A stretch of DNA of 64,000 bases. Origin: Dimorphilus gyrociliatus (taxonomy: Eukaryota; Annelida; Polychaeta; Dinophilidae). Location: positions 3,851,404 through 3,915,403 of the forward strand of contig CAJFCJ010000007.1 in assembly GCA_904063045.1 (NCBI GenBank), read 5' to 3'. The notes beneath the pieces are model-generated. The model ran no database searches. It was given only the letters and a program-made list of their open reading frames with translations, and was not told the DNA's origin. The first letter of the stretch is position 1. Each line of letters opens with the position of its first letter. The translations under genes and the position numbers were made by a program. Positions 1-12,855 of the stretch are shown one piece after another.

Positions 1-343
1 ATCTTCACTATTTATCACTCTAAAAGTAAAATATTTAGAATGACTGAGCAATACGGGTATATAAACTATACCAGTTTTCGCAAGAAGCTCGTAGCTCGTT
101 GAGGCCGTGAGCTGACTACTTTTTTAAAATAACTAATGCAGTTTTGACTTATAGTTTGCGTTATAATAATAAATATGATGTATTTTCTATTGTCTTACAT
201 ATGTCTAACAAACAATGAGGTTCATGTACAAAGCATATAGCTTAATTTCAGTGTGATGTAAATTTTACTACAAAGAGGGTACATTAAATTGTTTATGATA
301 CAAATTCAATAGAATAAAACAAAAAATTCGGAAAGTTGACATT
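1..343. other. Non-coding flank 3' of EIF3F
   Basis: AT-rich sequence with no supported gene. It lies downstream of the EIF3F stop codon and probably contains its 3' UTR and polyadenylation region. Confidence 0.5.
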
Positions 344-1555
344 TTATTTTAAAATACTCAATTTTTCCTTCAACATTAGTTGAGTCTTCGTTAAGTTTGC
401 CAAATATACTACCATCAACAAATCTTTCATATTAGAATTGACAATTGTATCAAACTCTTCAGCGCTTAACTTTGGTACGCTGTTAATTAATTCTAATAAA
501 CTTCTGCCTACTTTTGGGTTTGCCTCTAATTCTTTTTTAGTAACTTTATCAACATAGTCCTCAACTTTTTCTAACATGGTCTCAATCTGCTCCGAAGCCT
601 TGGCTACTTGTTCCATATCGCTACGAACCGAAACGACTTTACGTGGTAGACTCTTCGCTTGGGAAATAGTGTGAAAAGCAACTCTTTCAGCATCTTGGGC
701 AACAATGTCAATATCTAAAGGCGTAAATATAACACCTTGAGCTTTGCCAGATATTCCAACAGCAGATCCAATGTAGCCTTGAATGTTCATTCTGTTATTC
801 TTTAGAGATGTGTCTACTGTTATATGTATCGGTTGTTTACACTCCAAAGAGTAATATTCGTGAATTAAACGGGAATGGGCAGTAACTTCATTTCCAGTTG
901 AGTACCTATAACACAATGCAATCAAAATTCAGCTATATAGTAAATAACAGACTAGTTACCATCCAACAACAGTTTCCCAAGGGGTTACTCGTTTATATAA
1001 ATCAAACATTCCTTTAGCATATTCAATATCAACTGCAACCTATAAATATTTAACATAAATTAAAACGAGGAAATGTGGTAAATTATGAAATTAGGAAGTA
1101 AAGAATATAGCAAGTATTGAAGTTTCCCTCAACCCATATTCCTTGTATGAAATATTTCCTATCTATTAAAACATATGTATATCTATATGTATTGCAGGAA
1201 GCATATTAATACTGTGTCTAAGTTTATTTCTAAGATAAATATTAAACATCATTCATATTTTGATTTACTATACCTCATCAGCTGATTCATTGTGAGGAAC
1301 TGTAAAACAATTTGTAATTTCTACCACATTCTTGTCAACGATTCCTGTAATAGTTTAATGAGTGATAAATGAGTAGCATGCCGCCGAAAGTATGTTGGAT
1401 AAAATATTTGGAAATAACATAAATTCAATTATAATAGTAATATTACCTAAGAGTGTTCCGATTACCCTCTTTGGGTCTTCACTTCTACGTTCATAAGAAT
1501 CTACGATATTGAATAAAACCAGAGGATGAACCTTTACTTCCAGTGCAGAAGCCAT
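344..1555 (-). CDS. EIF3F: Eukaryotic translation initiation factor 3 subunit F
   Basis: MPN-fold subunit of the cytoplasmic eIF3 complex, which scaffolds 43S preinitiation complex assembly. Four exons on the minus strand: 1447-1555, 1274-1344, 960-1039 and 344-905. The phases close and give 273 aa. The protein starts [19 protein letters not shown] (residues 1-19). The MPN core follows, including [15 protein letters not shown] and [20 protein letters not shown], and then the eIF3f C-terminal helical region. The HxH zinc-ligand pattern of catalytic JAMM enzymes is absent in the stretch I read, as expected for an MPN-minus subunit. Human EIF3F has a longer Pro/Ala-rich N-terminus that is missing here. 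It faces GTF3C1 head to head with about 265 bp between start codons. Confidence 0.95.
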
Positions 1556-1819
1556 CTTGTAGAAATTTTACGTGAGAGGTGGAAAAATATTAACTGGTAA
1601 TATTTGGCTATTTCGTTACCAGGTTATCGCCACGTGATGAATGTTTTGGGAGAAGCTTGTTCAGCTTTAGTGCACTGAAGTAATTTAAACATATAATTGA
1701 AATATTATATTCTAATAATTTTTTGCTTTCACATAAAGTATGAAACTAACTAACTGATCATTAAGATGAAATACGCATGAAAGCAAAGATTTGATTCAAA
1801 TTCTAATTGCATCAGAAAG
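1556..1819. promoter_or_regulatory. Bidirectional EIF3F/GTF3C1 promoter with CACGTG E-box
   Basis: The 264 bp between two divergent start codons must hold both core promoters. A palindromic CACGTG lies at 1631-1636, followed by AT. This E-box is the binding sequence for bHLH-zip factors of the MYC/MAX/USF type. Placement is seen in the sequence; the regulatory use is inferred. Confidence 0.4.
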
Positions 1820-4800
1820 ATGGATATCCTTGATTCGACAATTGATGAAGTTGCATTGGAGGGCTTAGATGGTAACACTTTACTGTTAATTAATAATTAT
1901 CAGCCTTTAGGTGAAATTTTCAATTTTTGCACAGGCATAACAATACCATCTCTCTGGATACGCTTGGAAAATCGACGTCCTCCTCTTCAATTCACTCTAG
2001 ATGATAAGGGTAAAAGATTTATATGGAAGTTGTTAGGCCAGAGTGAAGATATTCAATTTTTCAAGTTAAAAAAACCAAGAAGTGATATCAAATATAAAAT
2101 ATTCGGAGAGGACGATGATGAAACTTTAGAGAGAGTTAGTTTTATATTATAGGTTTTTCAATAGCTTTTCATTATATTTCAATATCTTTTAGCAAGTGGA
2201 TGATGAAGACAACATATACTCTTTCAAGCTTATAAGAGATGGGGATGTTGTTGGATCATGTGAAGAGTATCAAATAAGACAAGACATAACTAAGGCAGCC
2301 GGAAAGATACCCCTTGAAAAAGCTCTCAAAACGTACGGGAGGAATTTAGTTATTGTTGCCAGCCAAACTTGCCGTTATAATGTCCTCTTTGGAAAAACAA
2401 TGCGTCATGATTTGGATATAAATGATAAAATGTATTGTTTTCTTGAGCTGATAGGAAGAGGTCGATGGAATGGTGTTGACACTGGTTATTTAGGAAAAGT
2501 AATGAAAGTCGATTCAAAATATACTTTTTATGTCAAAAAACTATTAATAACGTATGGACTTATAAACTCTCAAGTATGGCATGATTCTCAAAAACGAACA
2601 ATGGTCTCCATCCTACAACTTTCAAGATTTCATAGCCTTATGATGTCAAAATTTCAAAGAATTGCCGAAAATATGAGTGATTACCTATTGAGAAAAAAAA
2701 ACAAAAGAGATTCAATGTCAAATGTTATGAATGAATTGGTAAACTAATTAAATTTACGGCTTAATAATCTATAATCCTGATTATGTGTTTTTTTTATCAA
2801 TACTTGCAGGATATTTCATATAGAGATATGAAGAATTTTTTTAGAAACAACGATTTCTCTCAATTTTTTAATAAAAAGTCCATTTCTGTTATAAAATATA
2901 AAGATAGTGAACTAACTGACATTGAATTAAATGCCAGGTTTGTAAAATTAAATTATATAGTATACAATATTTAATTCATTATAAATGCTTTCGTTTCTTT
3001 TGGCTTTCAGTACACCAAATAGAGAAATAAGAATTATTGAACTTAAAAGACCGTTTACTGTTGAAGAATTATTAGAAAAACAAGCAGAGAAAAATAAAAA
3101 CAACGAGGAAGACAATGAGACAAGTTAGTTTAAAGTTTTGTAATAAATCTACTGTCAACTAAATAAATTGTATTTATAGTTGAAGAAAAACCTCTAATTA
3201 TGCGGCAAACTCTTCTGCAACAAATGTTTGACCACGTTGATAGCAAGGAAACTGAAGGAGTATCAACATCAGACTTTATTTGTTTTGGATTTTCAAAATT
3301 GGAATGCAGATCATTATGTTCAAGTTTACATCAGACAGGTTTAGTTGATTGTGTTAAAATCGAAGTTGGAAGACAAAAGAAGGGTCGGTAAGTATCTGTG
3401 TCAGAGGGAGACTTTAAGGTTTCAATAAGATTATATATATCTAATAAGTTAACCTTCTTTCAGGTATATTAGCAAAAGGCATTCGAAACAAGGGTCGAAA
3501 GTAAGTGAATTACGAGAAGAAATGGAAAAAATCTATTTTTATTATAAAGACAAACAAGCTAATAATCCGGCAATAGCTAACATGAAAGAAGAGAATGACT
3601 GTTTAGTTGGAAACTTTTTAAAGAATAGAAACGATCCAAAAAAGCCGCGATATAATAAATTAACTGCCTTAAACGATTCTACAACAAAGACAATAAGAAG
3701 AGCATCTATAGTTCTAGATGCTATTAAAAATGATAAATTGGTAGACGAATTAGCCATCATACAGGTATATTCATAATAATATTTAGTACCACTATAAGTA
3801 TCACAGTTCTATACTTTATTATATTTATTAGACTATAAGAAAAACTGAAAAAGAAGCCGGCTTATCTGGTACTATGGATAAAAAATCATTTCAGAGACTA
3901 TTAAATAAACTAGAGGATTCCGGTTATTTAAAGAAAATTAATATTCATACTAATGACGAAAAGAGTAAAGAAGTCAAACTAGTTTGCCATTACACTGTTC
4001 AAGAACAAGATGAAATTGTTCAGAATTTTACCTGTATGCTGGAAAAGACGAATCTATCGCCGATTAAAAAAGAAGATAGGAAAGATAAATCGTTTTTTAA
4101 CGTTGATATGATTGTTGGAGATGATAGTTCTAGAAGTTTCGAACCAAAATTTTCCCCCGTTTGTATTAATTATAAGAAAATATATCAATTCACATTAAAT
4201 TTATAACAGAATGCTCACGTTCTTTATGGATATAAACCAAAAATGCTTAGATATAAACTATTTCATGAATTCCTCTGGTATTTAACCAGATATAATGGAA
4301 AAAAGGCTGACAATGAACCAGCATGGCGAGATTTCATACCGAAATTAACAGTTAAAAAGTGTATGTTTATAAATTTAATAAAATGCTAGTATTTCATATT
4401 TAAAAAAAATATTTTACAGATGCTGGGGACAAGTCAAACGAAGGATGGTGTTTAAGTGGTGAAGTTTTAACGCTTATTCCTTTAAGTTTACTCTGTAATA
4501 TTTATCAGATAAGATATGAGGTAAGTTTATTTATAATTAATAATGCAAATGCAAGAAAATTCTCAACGTTTTACATTAATTTTATCATAAAGATCGATGA
4601 CTTGGAAATGAATTTAAGAGATTCAAATACAATGTTTACTCCTCTAAAAGATTTACCTTCTGAATTAAAGAACAAATTATGCTATAAAAAAAGATATAAA
4701 CAGTCATTTAAACAGGTAAGTTTTCTATAAATTTATGATTTTTTGATTGTATGTATTGACATTTAGTATATATTATGTTTTTATTATTAGATTCTTTACG

Positions 4801-7800
4801 ATCTCTGCCACCTTGGTCTTATATCTCTAGGTAATAGGCAACAATACCACGAAGCTGAAAGGGTTAGTTGTTAATATTTTTATTGTAAATTCTTTTATAT
4901 ATTATATTTATATTCTCATTTTATAGACATTTATCTACGTACATAAAAAACTAAAGATTATTGATACGAGAGACGAAAATCGCAGAGAGCATTTATTCAC
5001 GCTAAATACTTATGACGATTGGGTTGACTATTGGAAATTTCTTGAGACTGTATGTTTGGAAACAAAACCTCAAAAACATCTAAATAATGCTGGTGCTGGT
5101 CAAAGTAAAAAAATTGTATGTTTCGTTAAAATATTATTATAAATGAATTAATAATTTACGCTTATTTTTACTTTATTTTTTAGAAAGTAGCTAGTTATAA
5201 CTTAAAGAATAGCGAAAAGGGAAAAAGCGATAATGAGGTGCGTATTTTGTTTTTCATAATTTTCTTTGATAATAAGGAAGTGTTTACTTCAATAATAGAT
5301 AATTGATGTTGGTAATATACCGGGAGACGGATCTGGAGCAGGTGGATTCGACAGTCTACTTTATACACACATGACAAGAAATTGGTATCCACCTGATTGT
5401 GTTAAAGAATCAAAAAAGAGAAAACCTATACAAGTAAAAACACCTGCTCCTATTGCAACTAAGAGAGTATCGTCATCTCTCTCAACTCTTAAACGAAGAA
5501 AATATCCAAGGATCCAAAATTCTGTCGTTAGTGCTATCCAAGCAAAAGCTAGAAAAACTCTTAAAAAAGTTATTAAACCGGATAGAAGATTAAGAACAGG
5601 TGAATTTTCTAATCATTCTGTCTTTTTTACCACTCTTTAACATGTTATTATCAATACCTTTTTCCTTAGATGAAACTGATAGAAAGGTCAAAATGCTACT
5701 TAAAATGAGAGATGTTTTAAGAATACGATGGAGTAAAGAAGAAGACGAAATAGTAAATTTTCTTCATAATTTAAACAAAAGCTTCTATAACCCTTTTTGT
5801 TATTCTTCTACAGCTCTTAATGTGCAAAGTAGCTAATAATTTATTAATGAAGAGTTGGGTTTTCAGCATACCTAAACAGGCTGTAAGAGATGCTCTGCAT
5901 AAATATTCACCTGTTAGTAATTTTTTAAAAGACTTCTTTTTTTTATGTAAACAATAAATCGACTTGTATTTCTTTCTAGATATCTAAAAATAAAACATCT
6001 GACGCTTGTCTTAAAAGAATTCACCATATGGGTAGAACTGGAACAACTACTCATAAAAAGATTGCTCTATATGTGAATGAATTTAGAATGAATAGGAATT
6101 TAGTTAAAGAATATTGTTCACTGGAAACTTCCGCCAGTGTTTCATTCCAATTTATAAATTCAGCTTTTAGTAGTTTAATTGAATTCTTAATCGAAAAATT
6201 CAGGTATAAAAATACTAATTTTTATTATTGTTTTTATATAATATGTGTATTTTGTTTTCATGCATAGGCCTAATGAATATTTAACTAATGGTTGTCCTAT
6301 AAACTATCAACTAAAAACTTTAAAAGATTTGAAAAAGAATTTTGAAATTGATAGAAACTATACTAACGAATCAGTAGTAGAAAATCATTCATTAAACACT
6401 AAGGAAGATGCTCATTATCACGTTTTACGAAGTTATATACACGTATGTATTTAATGATTTAAATTTCATTGTTTCTTCTATTATTCACTAATATGTTTGT
6501 TACGATAATAAATAGAGTGCTTTGGTTGCTGGGGATAAGAAGAAAAGGGATACAGAACTTTATAAAGCATTTAAACAATATAGTGATCCTCTTCTTAGAA
6601 AAGTTATCAACGATATGAAAGAAGATGGAATGATAATAAGAGCTAAGAAAGCGGTAAATAAAACTATGTTACTTTATATTCTTTATTTAATCTTGTCTAA
6701 AATTATTACAGCGAACAATATCGTCTAGCTGCACATTATTTACTTATTCATCTATAGGACAATTTCACGTGGCTCAAAGATACGACTATGTATTTTTCTC
6801 AAAATACGATGTCGATTTATGCACCAAAATAGTTGCCTTAATCAATCAATTAAAGAGGGATAAACAATTAAACTTTAACGAGACAAATGAAGCGTCAAGT
6901 GCACTTTGCACATCCTTAATGGCGAACGATAATAGCCACCTAGAGGTATCGTTAAAGAACCGTGAAAAAGAAAGGGCTTATAGAAAAAGAAAAGCTAATT
7001 ATGTAAGCTGGTCAGTTCGATTAGCAATAGAAGATGAACGAATCGAAGAAACCAATACAAACGACATTGCACAGTATAACTATAATAAAAAACTGAGAAT
7101 TCATAAGGATACGGTCGCAGAAGTATTAAGTCTTATGCCCAGAGTTAATCTAACACCACCGAACGTTGAAGAAGCATCTTTAGATCGCCTATCTCGGAAT
7201 ATTTATAAAATTATATTAGAAAAAGATTGGATAGGAGCGGATAAAGATGAACTTAACGTGAGTGATATATTAGGGATTGATCTAAATATATTCATATTTA
7301 TTCGTTTATCTCGACTCTTCATTTCAGCTTAATTATTATTTATTGCTCTCTTTTTAGGCACATCTCAGAAAATCGAGTCCTAAAGATATTCAGAAAAGAG
7401 TTAATGCTTTAATTAAATTGAATTACGTAAGAGTTTATTTGATCAATTGAAGTAATTGGCTATTGTGACTTTTTTTCGTTCTAAAATAGGTTGCTCAAGC
7501 TGGCCGATATAAAATTACATACGTTGCTACGAAATGTATGAGACCGTGGCTGTTAAATGCATCGGAATTGCTTGGTGAAAAGGAAGATAGTCCGCCTGTC
7601 AAAACAACTGAAGAGGAAATGAAGGATAACGATAATTCTATTGACATGAAACCAATTATTACGGACGAAGAAGTTGTGTCGAAAAGATATAGGCAGGTTC
7701 AATTTGCTCCGAGACCTTGGATGACACCCGAAGCGTCGCTAAATAAAGTATCGTTAAAGAGAATGCTTTTTTCCGTCCTCTCAAGAATAACTTGTAATCC

Positions 7801-8068
7801 TGGTGCGACAAAGAAAAAAATATATAATTATTTCCAAAAGAAGTTATGTCCTGTTGAAGTTAGCGAACTACTCGACATCCTCAGAATAATTGGGGCAATT
7901 AAATTCAAATATTTACAAATTCAAGAAAGACCAACGTTATTTTCGAAAAGAAGGAAAATTTCTATTAACGAATCCATTATATTAAATGAAAACAATGACG
8001 AAGTTTATTTAACTGTTAATCCATTGGCGTTTATAAAAGTATCTCAATTTTTTGATGAATTGGGATGA
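1820..8068 (+). CDS. GTF3C1: General transcription factor 3C polypeptide 1 (TFIIIC B-block-binding subunit)
   Basis: Largest subunit of TFIIIC, which binds the B block of tRNA-type promoters and recruits TFIIIB for RNA polymerase III. The N-terminus reads MDILDSTIDEVALEGLDG, nearly identical to vertebrate GTF3C1. Early exons 1820-2134, 2193-2738, 2810-2937, 3011-3123, 3180-3387 and 3464-3764 join in phase. Many further exons follow, separated by introns of about 50-100 nt, up to the TGA at 8066-8068. Diagnostic pieces include a KPKMLRYKLFHEFLWYL segment near 4236, the GDGSGAGGFDSLLY motif near 5325, an IRWSKEEDEIVNFL Myb/SANT-like piece near 5720, and a C-terminal APRPWMTPEASLNKV winged-helix region near 7710. 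I did not phase every middle exon, so the total length is only estimated at about 1,700 aa. Confidence 0.93.
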
Positions 8069-8141
8069 ATAAGAAAAATTACTGTTTATTCTGAAAACTT
8101 TGTTAATTAAAAATACATGATTGAACGACTCAGTTCATTAA

Positions 8142-10224
8142 TTACTCCATATCCATTGTCATAAGATCTTCATCAAATGAACTATTCTCTAACTCTTTTT
8201 TTACATTTAAAGGCTGTTTAGAAGTTGTTGGAACCAATTTTGGTTTTACAACCGGTCTTTCCTTCTGTCCTTCAACGACTGTTGGAAGAGTGTATGTTAA
8301 GAAGAAACTTAATAGATTTGTTTATAGAGAGTTACCTTTAGGATTTAAAACATTTCTACTCTCATCGAAATAATGATTTGGGTGATTTGGAGTGAAGCCA
8401 ATATCTTGATTATGTACCATGTCAAAATATTTACCACAAGCTAATTGAGGGTGACCTTTTTTCGAAAATTCTACAATCTATATAGTTAAATAAATAAGAG
8501 GCGGTGTAAAGAATTTCAAAATAGCTCTTACAGTATCAATGCCTTCCCTATTCAGTGACATTCCTTGAAGCCGTTGACGAAGAACAGATGCGTCAGTGTG
8601 TCTGAATGGGCAACCTGTTATAGTATCAATTAAAAAAAAGTTACATATTTTGCCTCAGCCGCTACTAATTTTGTACCGTTGCTTTCACCAGGACCAGGTG
8701 TCATAGAACATATCTTTGAGCATGAGTATGGAGTATAATTAGCCCTCTTACCCTCATGGCCATAATTATGTCTAATATTATACAAGTACTGTTTATCCCA
8801 TTTATCTCCATCCATCTGTTTGCAAAACTCTGTTTTCCAGAATCTAATTGCATCGTTCATGGACAAACCAATTCCTTTTAAGAATAAACCATACTGCATT
8901 CTACCGTTGTGCTTAAGATGATGGTTCGTTTTCAGATTATGATGTAATTGTTGCATACAAGGTGGAAATGATTCTTTAGAAAGTTGATCCAACATTTCCG
9001 GTGTTACTTCCCCGTCTTTTATATTTTTCCTAGTTACATATTCTATACCTATATGACGCTTAGCACAGGCGTCAAGTATTGGACCAAGTCGATCATCTTC
9101 TTCCATAAGCGATAGTGTTTTAGTAGTCAGCTAGCGAACATATGTTTTTTGTTTACAAATATCTTTTTGCGAAATAATATAAACAAATTACACACCACTA
9201 AAGCCGCCGAGATTTTCATTCTAAAATAGTTTTGAATGAGAACAATAACTTCATTGGAGGGTATATATGCTTGACCCTTTTCAATATAAACTTTTCTTGT
9301 TCTTACAAGCTCAATCGCTTCTGTAAAAGGAACCTAGGAAAAGCGAAAACTGAATAATATGCATTGATAAAATTATTAATCAATAAAACCTTATAAAAAT
9401 CAGTATTCAAAGCAAGTGTTGTATTTGATTTATGAATGCTTGGTCTAAAAGTAGATGCAGTCAATTCAGTCAATTTTTCACTCTTTTCACTATCCGAAAT
9501 CTATAAAGGTGAAATATTGTTAAAAATTATAAACTTACGCGATAAACAAATATATTCTTACTGGATTATAATGCATTCGATTTTCTAACATGAATGCTTT
9601 TTGAGCATCGGCAGTCATTAAAGACCATCGAAGCTTGAACAGGTCTAGTTCTTGAGCCAAAAACCATCTTCGTAAATCCTCACTGTATGTCAAAAACAGT
9701 ATTAAAAACTTGAAAATATATTTGTTTAATTAGTATTTAATCTTACGTTCGACAAAACGCTAATCTTAGGATAAAATGAGAAACGTGATCTTTTTTCATG
9801 ACTTTTTCCAAGTTCGCCTCTATGCTATGCTATTTTATGTGAAAAAAATGACTTTTTTATTAATTTGGAAAATAACAGGAAGACTTATGTATTACGTCTT
9901 TTAAACGGAGTGGAAGGCCTTCCAATTTTCCGTTTGCCATTTCCTTTTTGATAGCCATACAGTATTCTTCGCTTCCTTTTACATGCTTTAAGCCAACATT
10001 TTCTACGATCTTTAACACTGAAATGATTATGTTTTATAATTGATGAATTTAAGACCAATTATCTTTAGCTACTTACACTTTATTCTGTCGATAGCATACT
10101 CTTCAAATTCGCTTAAAGATACTTTTTCAGTTGGAGGTTCTTCATATAATTGTAAAATAGAAGAATATCTAAAATTCTTACGAAAGATCTTAGACCTTCT
10201 GGACTTTCCTGAATCGAACTGCAT
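8142..10224 (-). CDS. PRIM2: DNA primase large subunit
   Basis: Regulatory subunit of the nuclear primase/polymerase-alpha complex, which starts RNA primers in replication. Exon 1 is 10077-10224 (MQFDSGKSRRSKIFRK). Further exons lie near 9890-10015, 9740-9830, 9565-9683, 9390-9500, 9195-9335, 8690-9120, 8535-8620, 8335-8480 and 8142-8290. The C-terminal Fe-S domain is recognisable: SKESFPPCMQQLHHNLK supplies the first ligand Cys, GCPFRHTDASVL the second and PQLACGKYFDMVHN the third. The fourth position, Cys in the human FCES motif, is Asp here (HYFDES, codon 8364-8366). The tail ends SFDEDLMTMDME. Exons for the central region were matched to human PRIM2 by family memory. An E2F-like element lies 65 bp upstream of the start codon. 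Confidence 0.94.
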
Positions 10225-10288
10225 AACTAATTTTAAATTGGGTAGATCTTGGACTGGCTATAAAGAGAGCGATAAAACCGTCATCTAC

Positions 10289-10298
10289 TTTCCCGCGC
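10289..10298 (+). promoter_or_regulatory. E2F-like site in the PRIM2 promoter
   Basis: TTTCCCGCGC matches the E2F consensus TTTSSCGC. It lies 65 bp upstream of the PRIM2 ATG in otherwise AT-rich sequence. Primase genes are typical E2F targets at G1/S, so the placement is meaningful, but binding is inferred. Confidence 0.5.
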
Positions 10299-11390
10299 TA
10301 TTTGTATATAAATAATTTGGACTTCCGGTTAAGAAAGTTTTGCGCTTCTAACAAAAGTGGGAAGTTACAATTTCTTCGAAGAGTCCCAATTCATAACTCA
10401 AAAGTAGGTCAGAAAAATTGTAAGGTCATAAATTATGTAAAACTACAGGCCTATAGTTAAAAGCACACTATTAATAAATAGGGTAGAAATTGAGGTAATT
10501 ATGCAGTATTTTGCCGCTTTTAAGCATGTGCAACGTATCTGGATACATTGTAAAGTAATTTACTAGACGATTAACAGCTTAAATTGACTGTGATATAAAG
10601 GGAGCGTAAATGCAAAACAGCCGATTCTAGATAGTATGTTGGGGCTAACTTCAAGGTAAAGAGGGAGATTAAACTTTATATACATTGACTCTACTTTTTA
10701 TTTAGGTATCGTTTACTTTGAAGTGTTATTTATTTGCGTTCGAAATAAGGTCATTTTCTACTCTTATAGAGATGTTTTCAAATTCGATAATAATAGTTTT
10801 GACCTCGTTTCAACCTGTTCATTTGTGCGTGACATAGTTGAATAGGCCAATCTAATTCTCTTTTCATTAAAATCAACCGTTAGTGTGTCATTTGTCAAAT
10901 CTGATAAAACTTTCAGTTTGACATTTGAAAACAAACGTAAACCTTTAAAATATCTTATAAAAACTTAGTCTGATCGGTTCCTTTATGTTTAACAAATACC
11001 AAACTTTCCTTCTATATAGAGAAAAGAATGGAAACTGTTTAATTTATGCTTAATTTGTTTATTTATAACAGATTTATTGAATATAAAACTCTTGTTATAA
11101 TGATCAGAGAACAAAGAATAGAATATTATAGTTGTCAGAACAATTACAATTTATTAATAAATCTTTTTTATAATGTTCCGTTAAGAGTTGGTTTATATCA
11201 CCACTTTTTATTCTTTCCTTATTTTTACTTTCCCACGTTTAAGCCTATAATACCTTTTGATAAAATATTGTATAATTAAGTTTTTACCTTTCATTCGCCG
11301 CCTTAAAATAAAACATGAGAATTTTTATAAAGAGAATAGAAAACTATCTGAAAATTGTACTTTAATTAAGACGGATTAACTGACAAAATC
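10299..11390. other. Intergenic region without a supported gene
   Basis: AT-rich sequence upstream of PRIM2. Open frames here (for example 11046-11279 on the plus strand) are low-complexity and resemble no protein I know. I see no RNA gene. Confidence 0.5.
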
Positions 11391-11703
11391 TTACTTTGTT
11401 ACATTTAAGAAATTATAGATGGCGCTTAGAAAACTATTAATATCAAGTGGATTGTGTCTTTCATATTCTTTTTGTAATAATTCAATTCGTTCATTCATAA
11501 ACCTTTCGAAGAGCTCATTCAAACACATTAATCCACCGTATGATACAAAAACGTCTTCGCACATGTCTATTTGATCTAATGAAGCGTTTATTCGGGCTTC
11601 TATCAATATACTTGTTTCACGAATTACAAATATTTGGAAAAGTTCCTTGATTACATATATCTCCCCCCCGACAGCTATATGTTATACAATTTCCTATAGG
11701 CCT
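11391..11703 (-). CDS. Unidentified reading frame, possibly a terminal exon
   Basis: An open frame of about 100 codons ends at TAA 11391-11393. Possible splice acceptor: TTTTCTTAG immediately before 11703 on the minus strand. The translated segment is not low-complexity. It includes ARINASLDQIDMCEDVF and LFERFMNERIELLQKEYERH, which look like amphipathic helices. There is no convincing ATG at the start, so it is either the last exon of a gene whose other exons I cannot place or a decayed fragment. I do not recognise the family. Confidence 0.3.
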
Positions 11704-12074
11704 AAGAAAACAACCTGACGAAGCAAATAATTAATATACTTCAGCTCCATCTGTCGTCGACAGGTTAGCATATTCCTAATTACTTGTCAACACTCTTTTA
11801 AAACTTATATTTAGAAAAAAAGTATCAGAGAAGAATAAACTATATTGTTTCTAATAAACTATAGTTTTTTTCTTTAAATTATTTAACAAATATTAAACGA
11901 AGAAATTGTTAAAATGTTGAGCGATAAAGTAGTAGAATAACACTGATGATAGATTGTAACAGGTGCTCGTACGTTATATGAAACATTGCATTATTTGTTT
12001 ACGTGTCATTCGACAAGAGATCTCGGCGGAGAGAGAAACATTCCTCTTCTCCTAGTCGTCATAGATGATTTAGG

Positions 12075-12237
12075 GTAAGTGTGAATAACCTTAACCCAAA
12101 TAACCAATTCGTGATTCGTTCTTATCAGTTCTAACCTATCAATTGTATAACCTGATCGAAACCATCTTTACCATTTCTGATATTTTATCTTTTTTTTTCT
12201 ATTGTCTATCGCTATTTGAGTTAGGTTTTATTTTCAG
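12075..12237 (+). other. Probable 5' UTR intron of the ARL4-like gene
   Basis: A strong donor (GGGTAAGTG) at 12075 and a pyrimidine-rich acceptor (TTTTATTTTCAG) ending at 12237 lie just upstream of the ATG at 12268. A leader intron in front of a single coding exon would explain both signals. Confidence 0.5.
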
Positions 12238-12267
12238 TTCCATGATTAAAACTGTTATGGATTAGAC

Positions 12268-12855
12268 ATGGGGAACGGATTATCCCGAGATAATCCGCGA
12301 CTAGTAATACTCGGCTTGGACTCAGCTGGGAAATCTACTGTTTTATACCGCTTAAAATTTGACCAATACGTTGACAATGTTCCAACTGTAGGATTTAATC
12401 TAGAAAAGATTCGTAGTTCTGCAGGACGGTCCAAGGGTACCGTCTTCCAAGTTTGGGATGTAGGTGGTCAAGAAAAAACAAGATCATTATGGAAAAGTTA
12501 TAGCCGGTCGGCAGACGGTGTTCTTTTTGTTGTCGATTCTGCAGATGAAGAAAGATTGGAGGAGGCTAGGATGGAACTACATAGATTTGCTAATTTAAAG
12601 GAATCTTTAGCCGTCCCAATAATGGTGCTAGCTAATAAACAGGATTTACCATCGGCGTTAAGCGCTGACCAAGTGGGAGAAAAATTGAATCTTAATAGAC
12701 TTCCTCAATCAAAGATCTGCGATATACTAGAAATATGTGCTGTTACAGGCGATGGACTAGAATCTGTGTTTGATGGTATTTTGGAACTAGTAACTAAGAG
12801 ACGTAGGCAATTGAAGCAGAAAAAAGATAAATCGTTTACGACGCTTTTTAGATAG
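12268..12855 (+). CDS. ARL4: ADP-ribosylation-factor-like GTPase, ARL4 type
   Basis: Small GTPase of the ARF superfamily. ARL4 proteins act at the plasma membrane in actin remodelling and recruitment of ARF-GEFs. It has a single coding exon of 195 aa, as in vertebrate ARL4 genes. Visible motifs: MGN with Gly2 for N-myristoylation, P-loop GLDSAGKS (residues 16-23), switch I VPTVGFN, switch II WDVGGQEK, the ARL4-typical LWKSYSR stretch, NKQDLP for guanine recognition, and a C-terminal basic tail (RRRQLKQKKDK) like the ARL4 nuclear-localisation/membrane-binding tail. It carries an extra SFTTLFR at the very end. I cannot assign it to ARL4A, C or D; it is probably the single invertebrate orthologue. 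Confidence 0.93.
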   Translation: MGNGLSRDNPRLVILGLDSAGKSTVLYRLKFDQYVDNVPTVGFNLEKIRSSAGRSKGTVFQVWDVGGQEKTRSLWKSYSRSADGVLFVVDSADEERLEEARMELHRFANLKESLAVPIMVLANKQDLPSALSADQVGEKLNLNRLPQSKICDILEICAVTGDGLESVFDGILELVTKRRRQLKQKKDKSFTTLFR

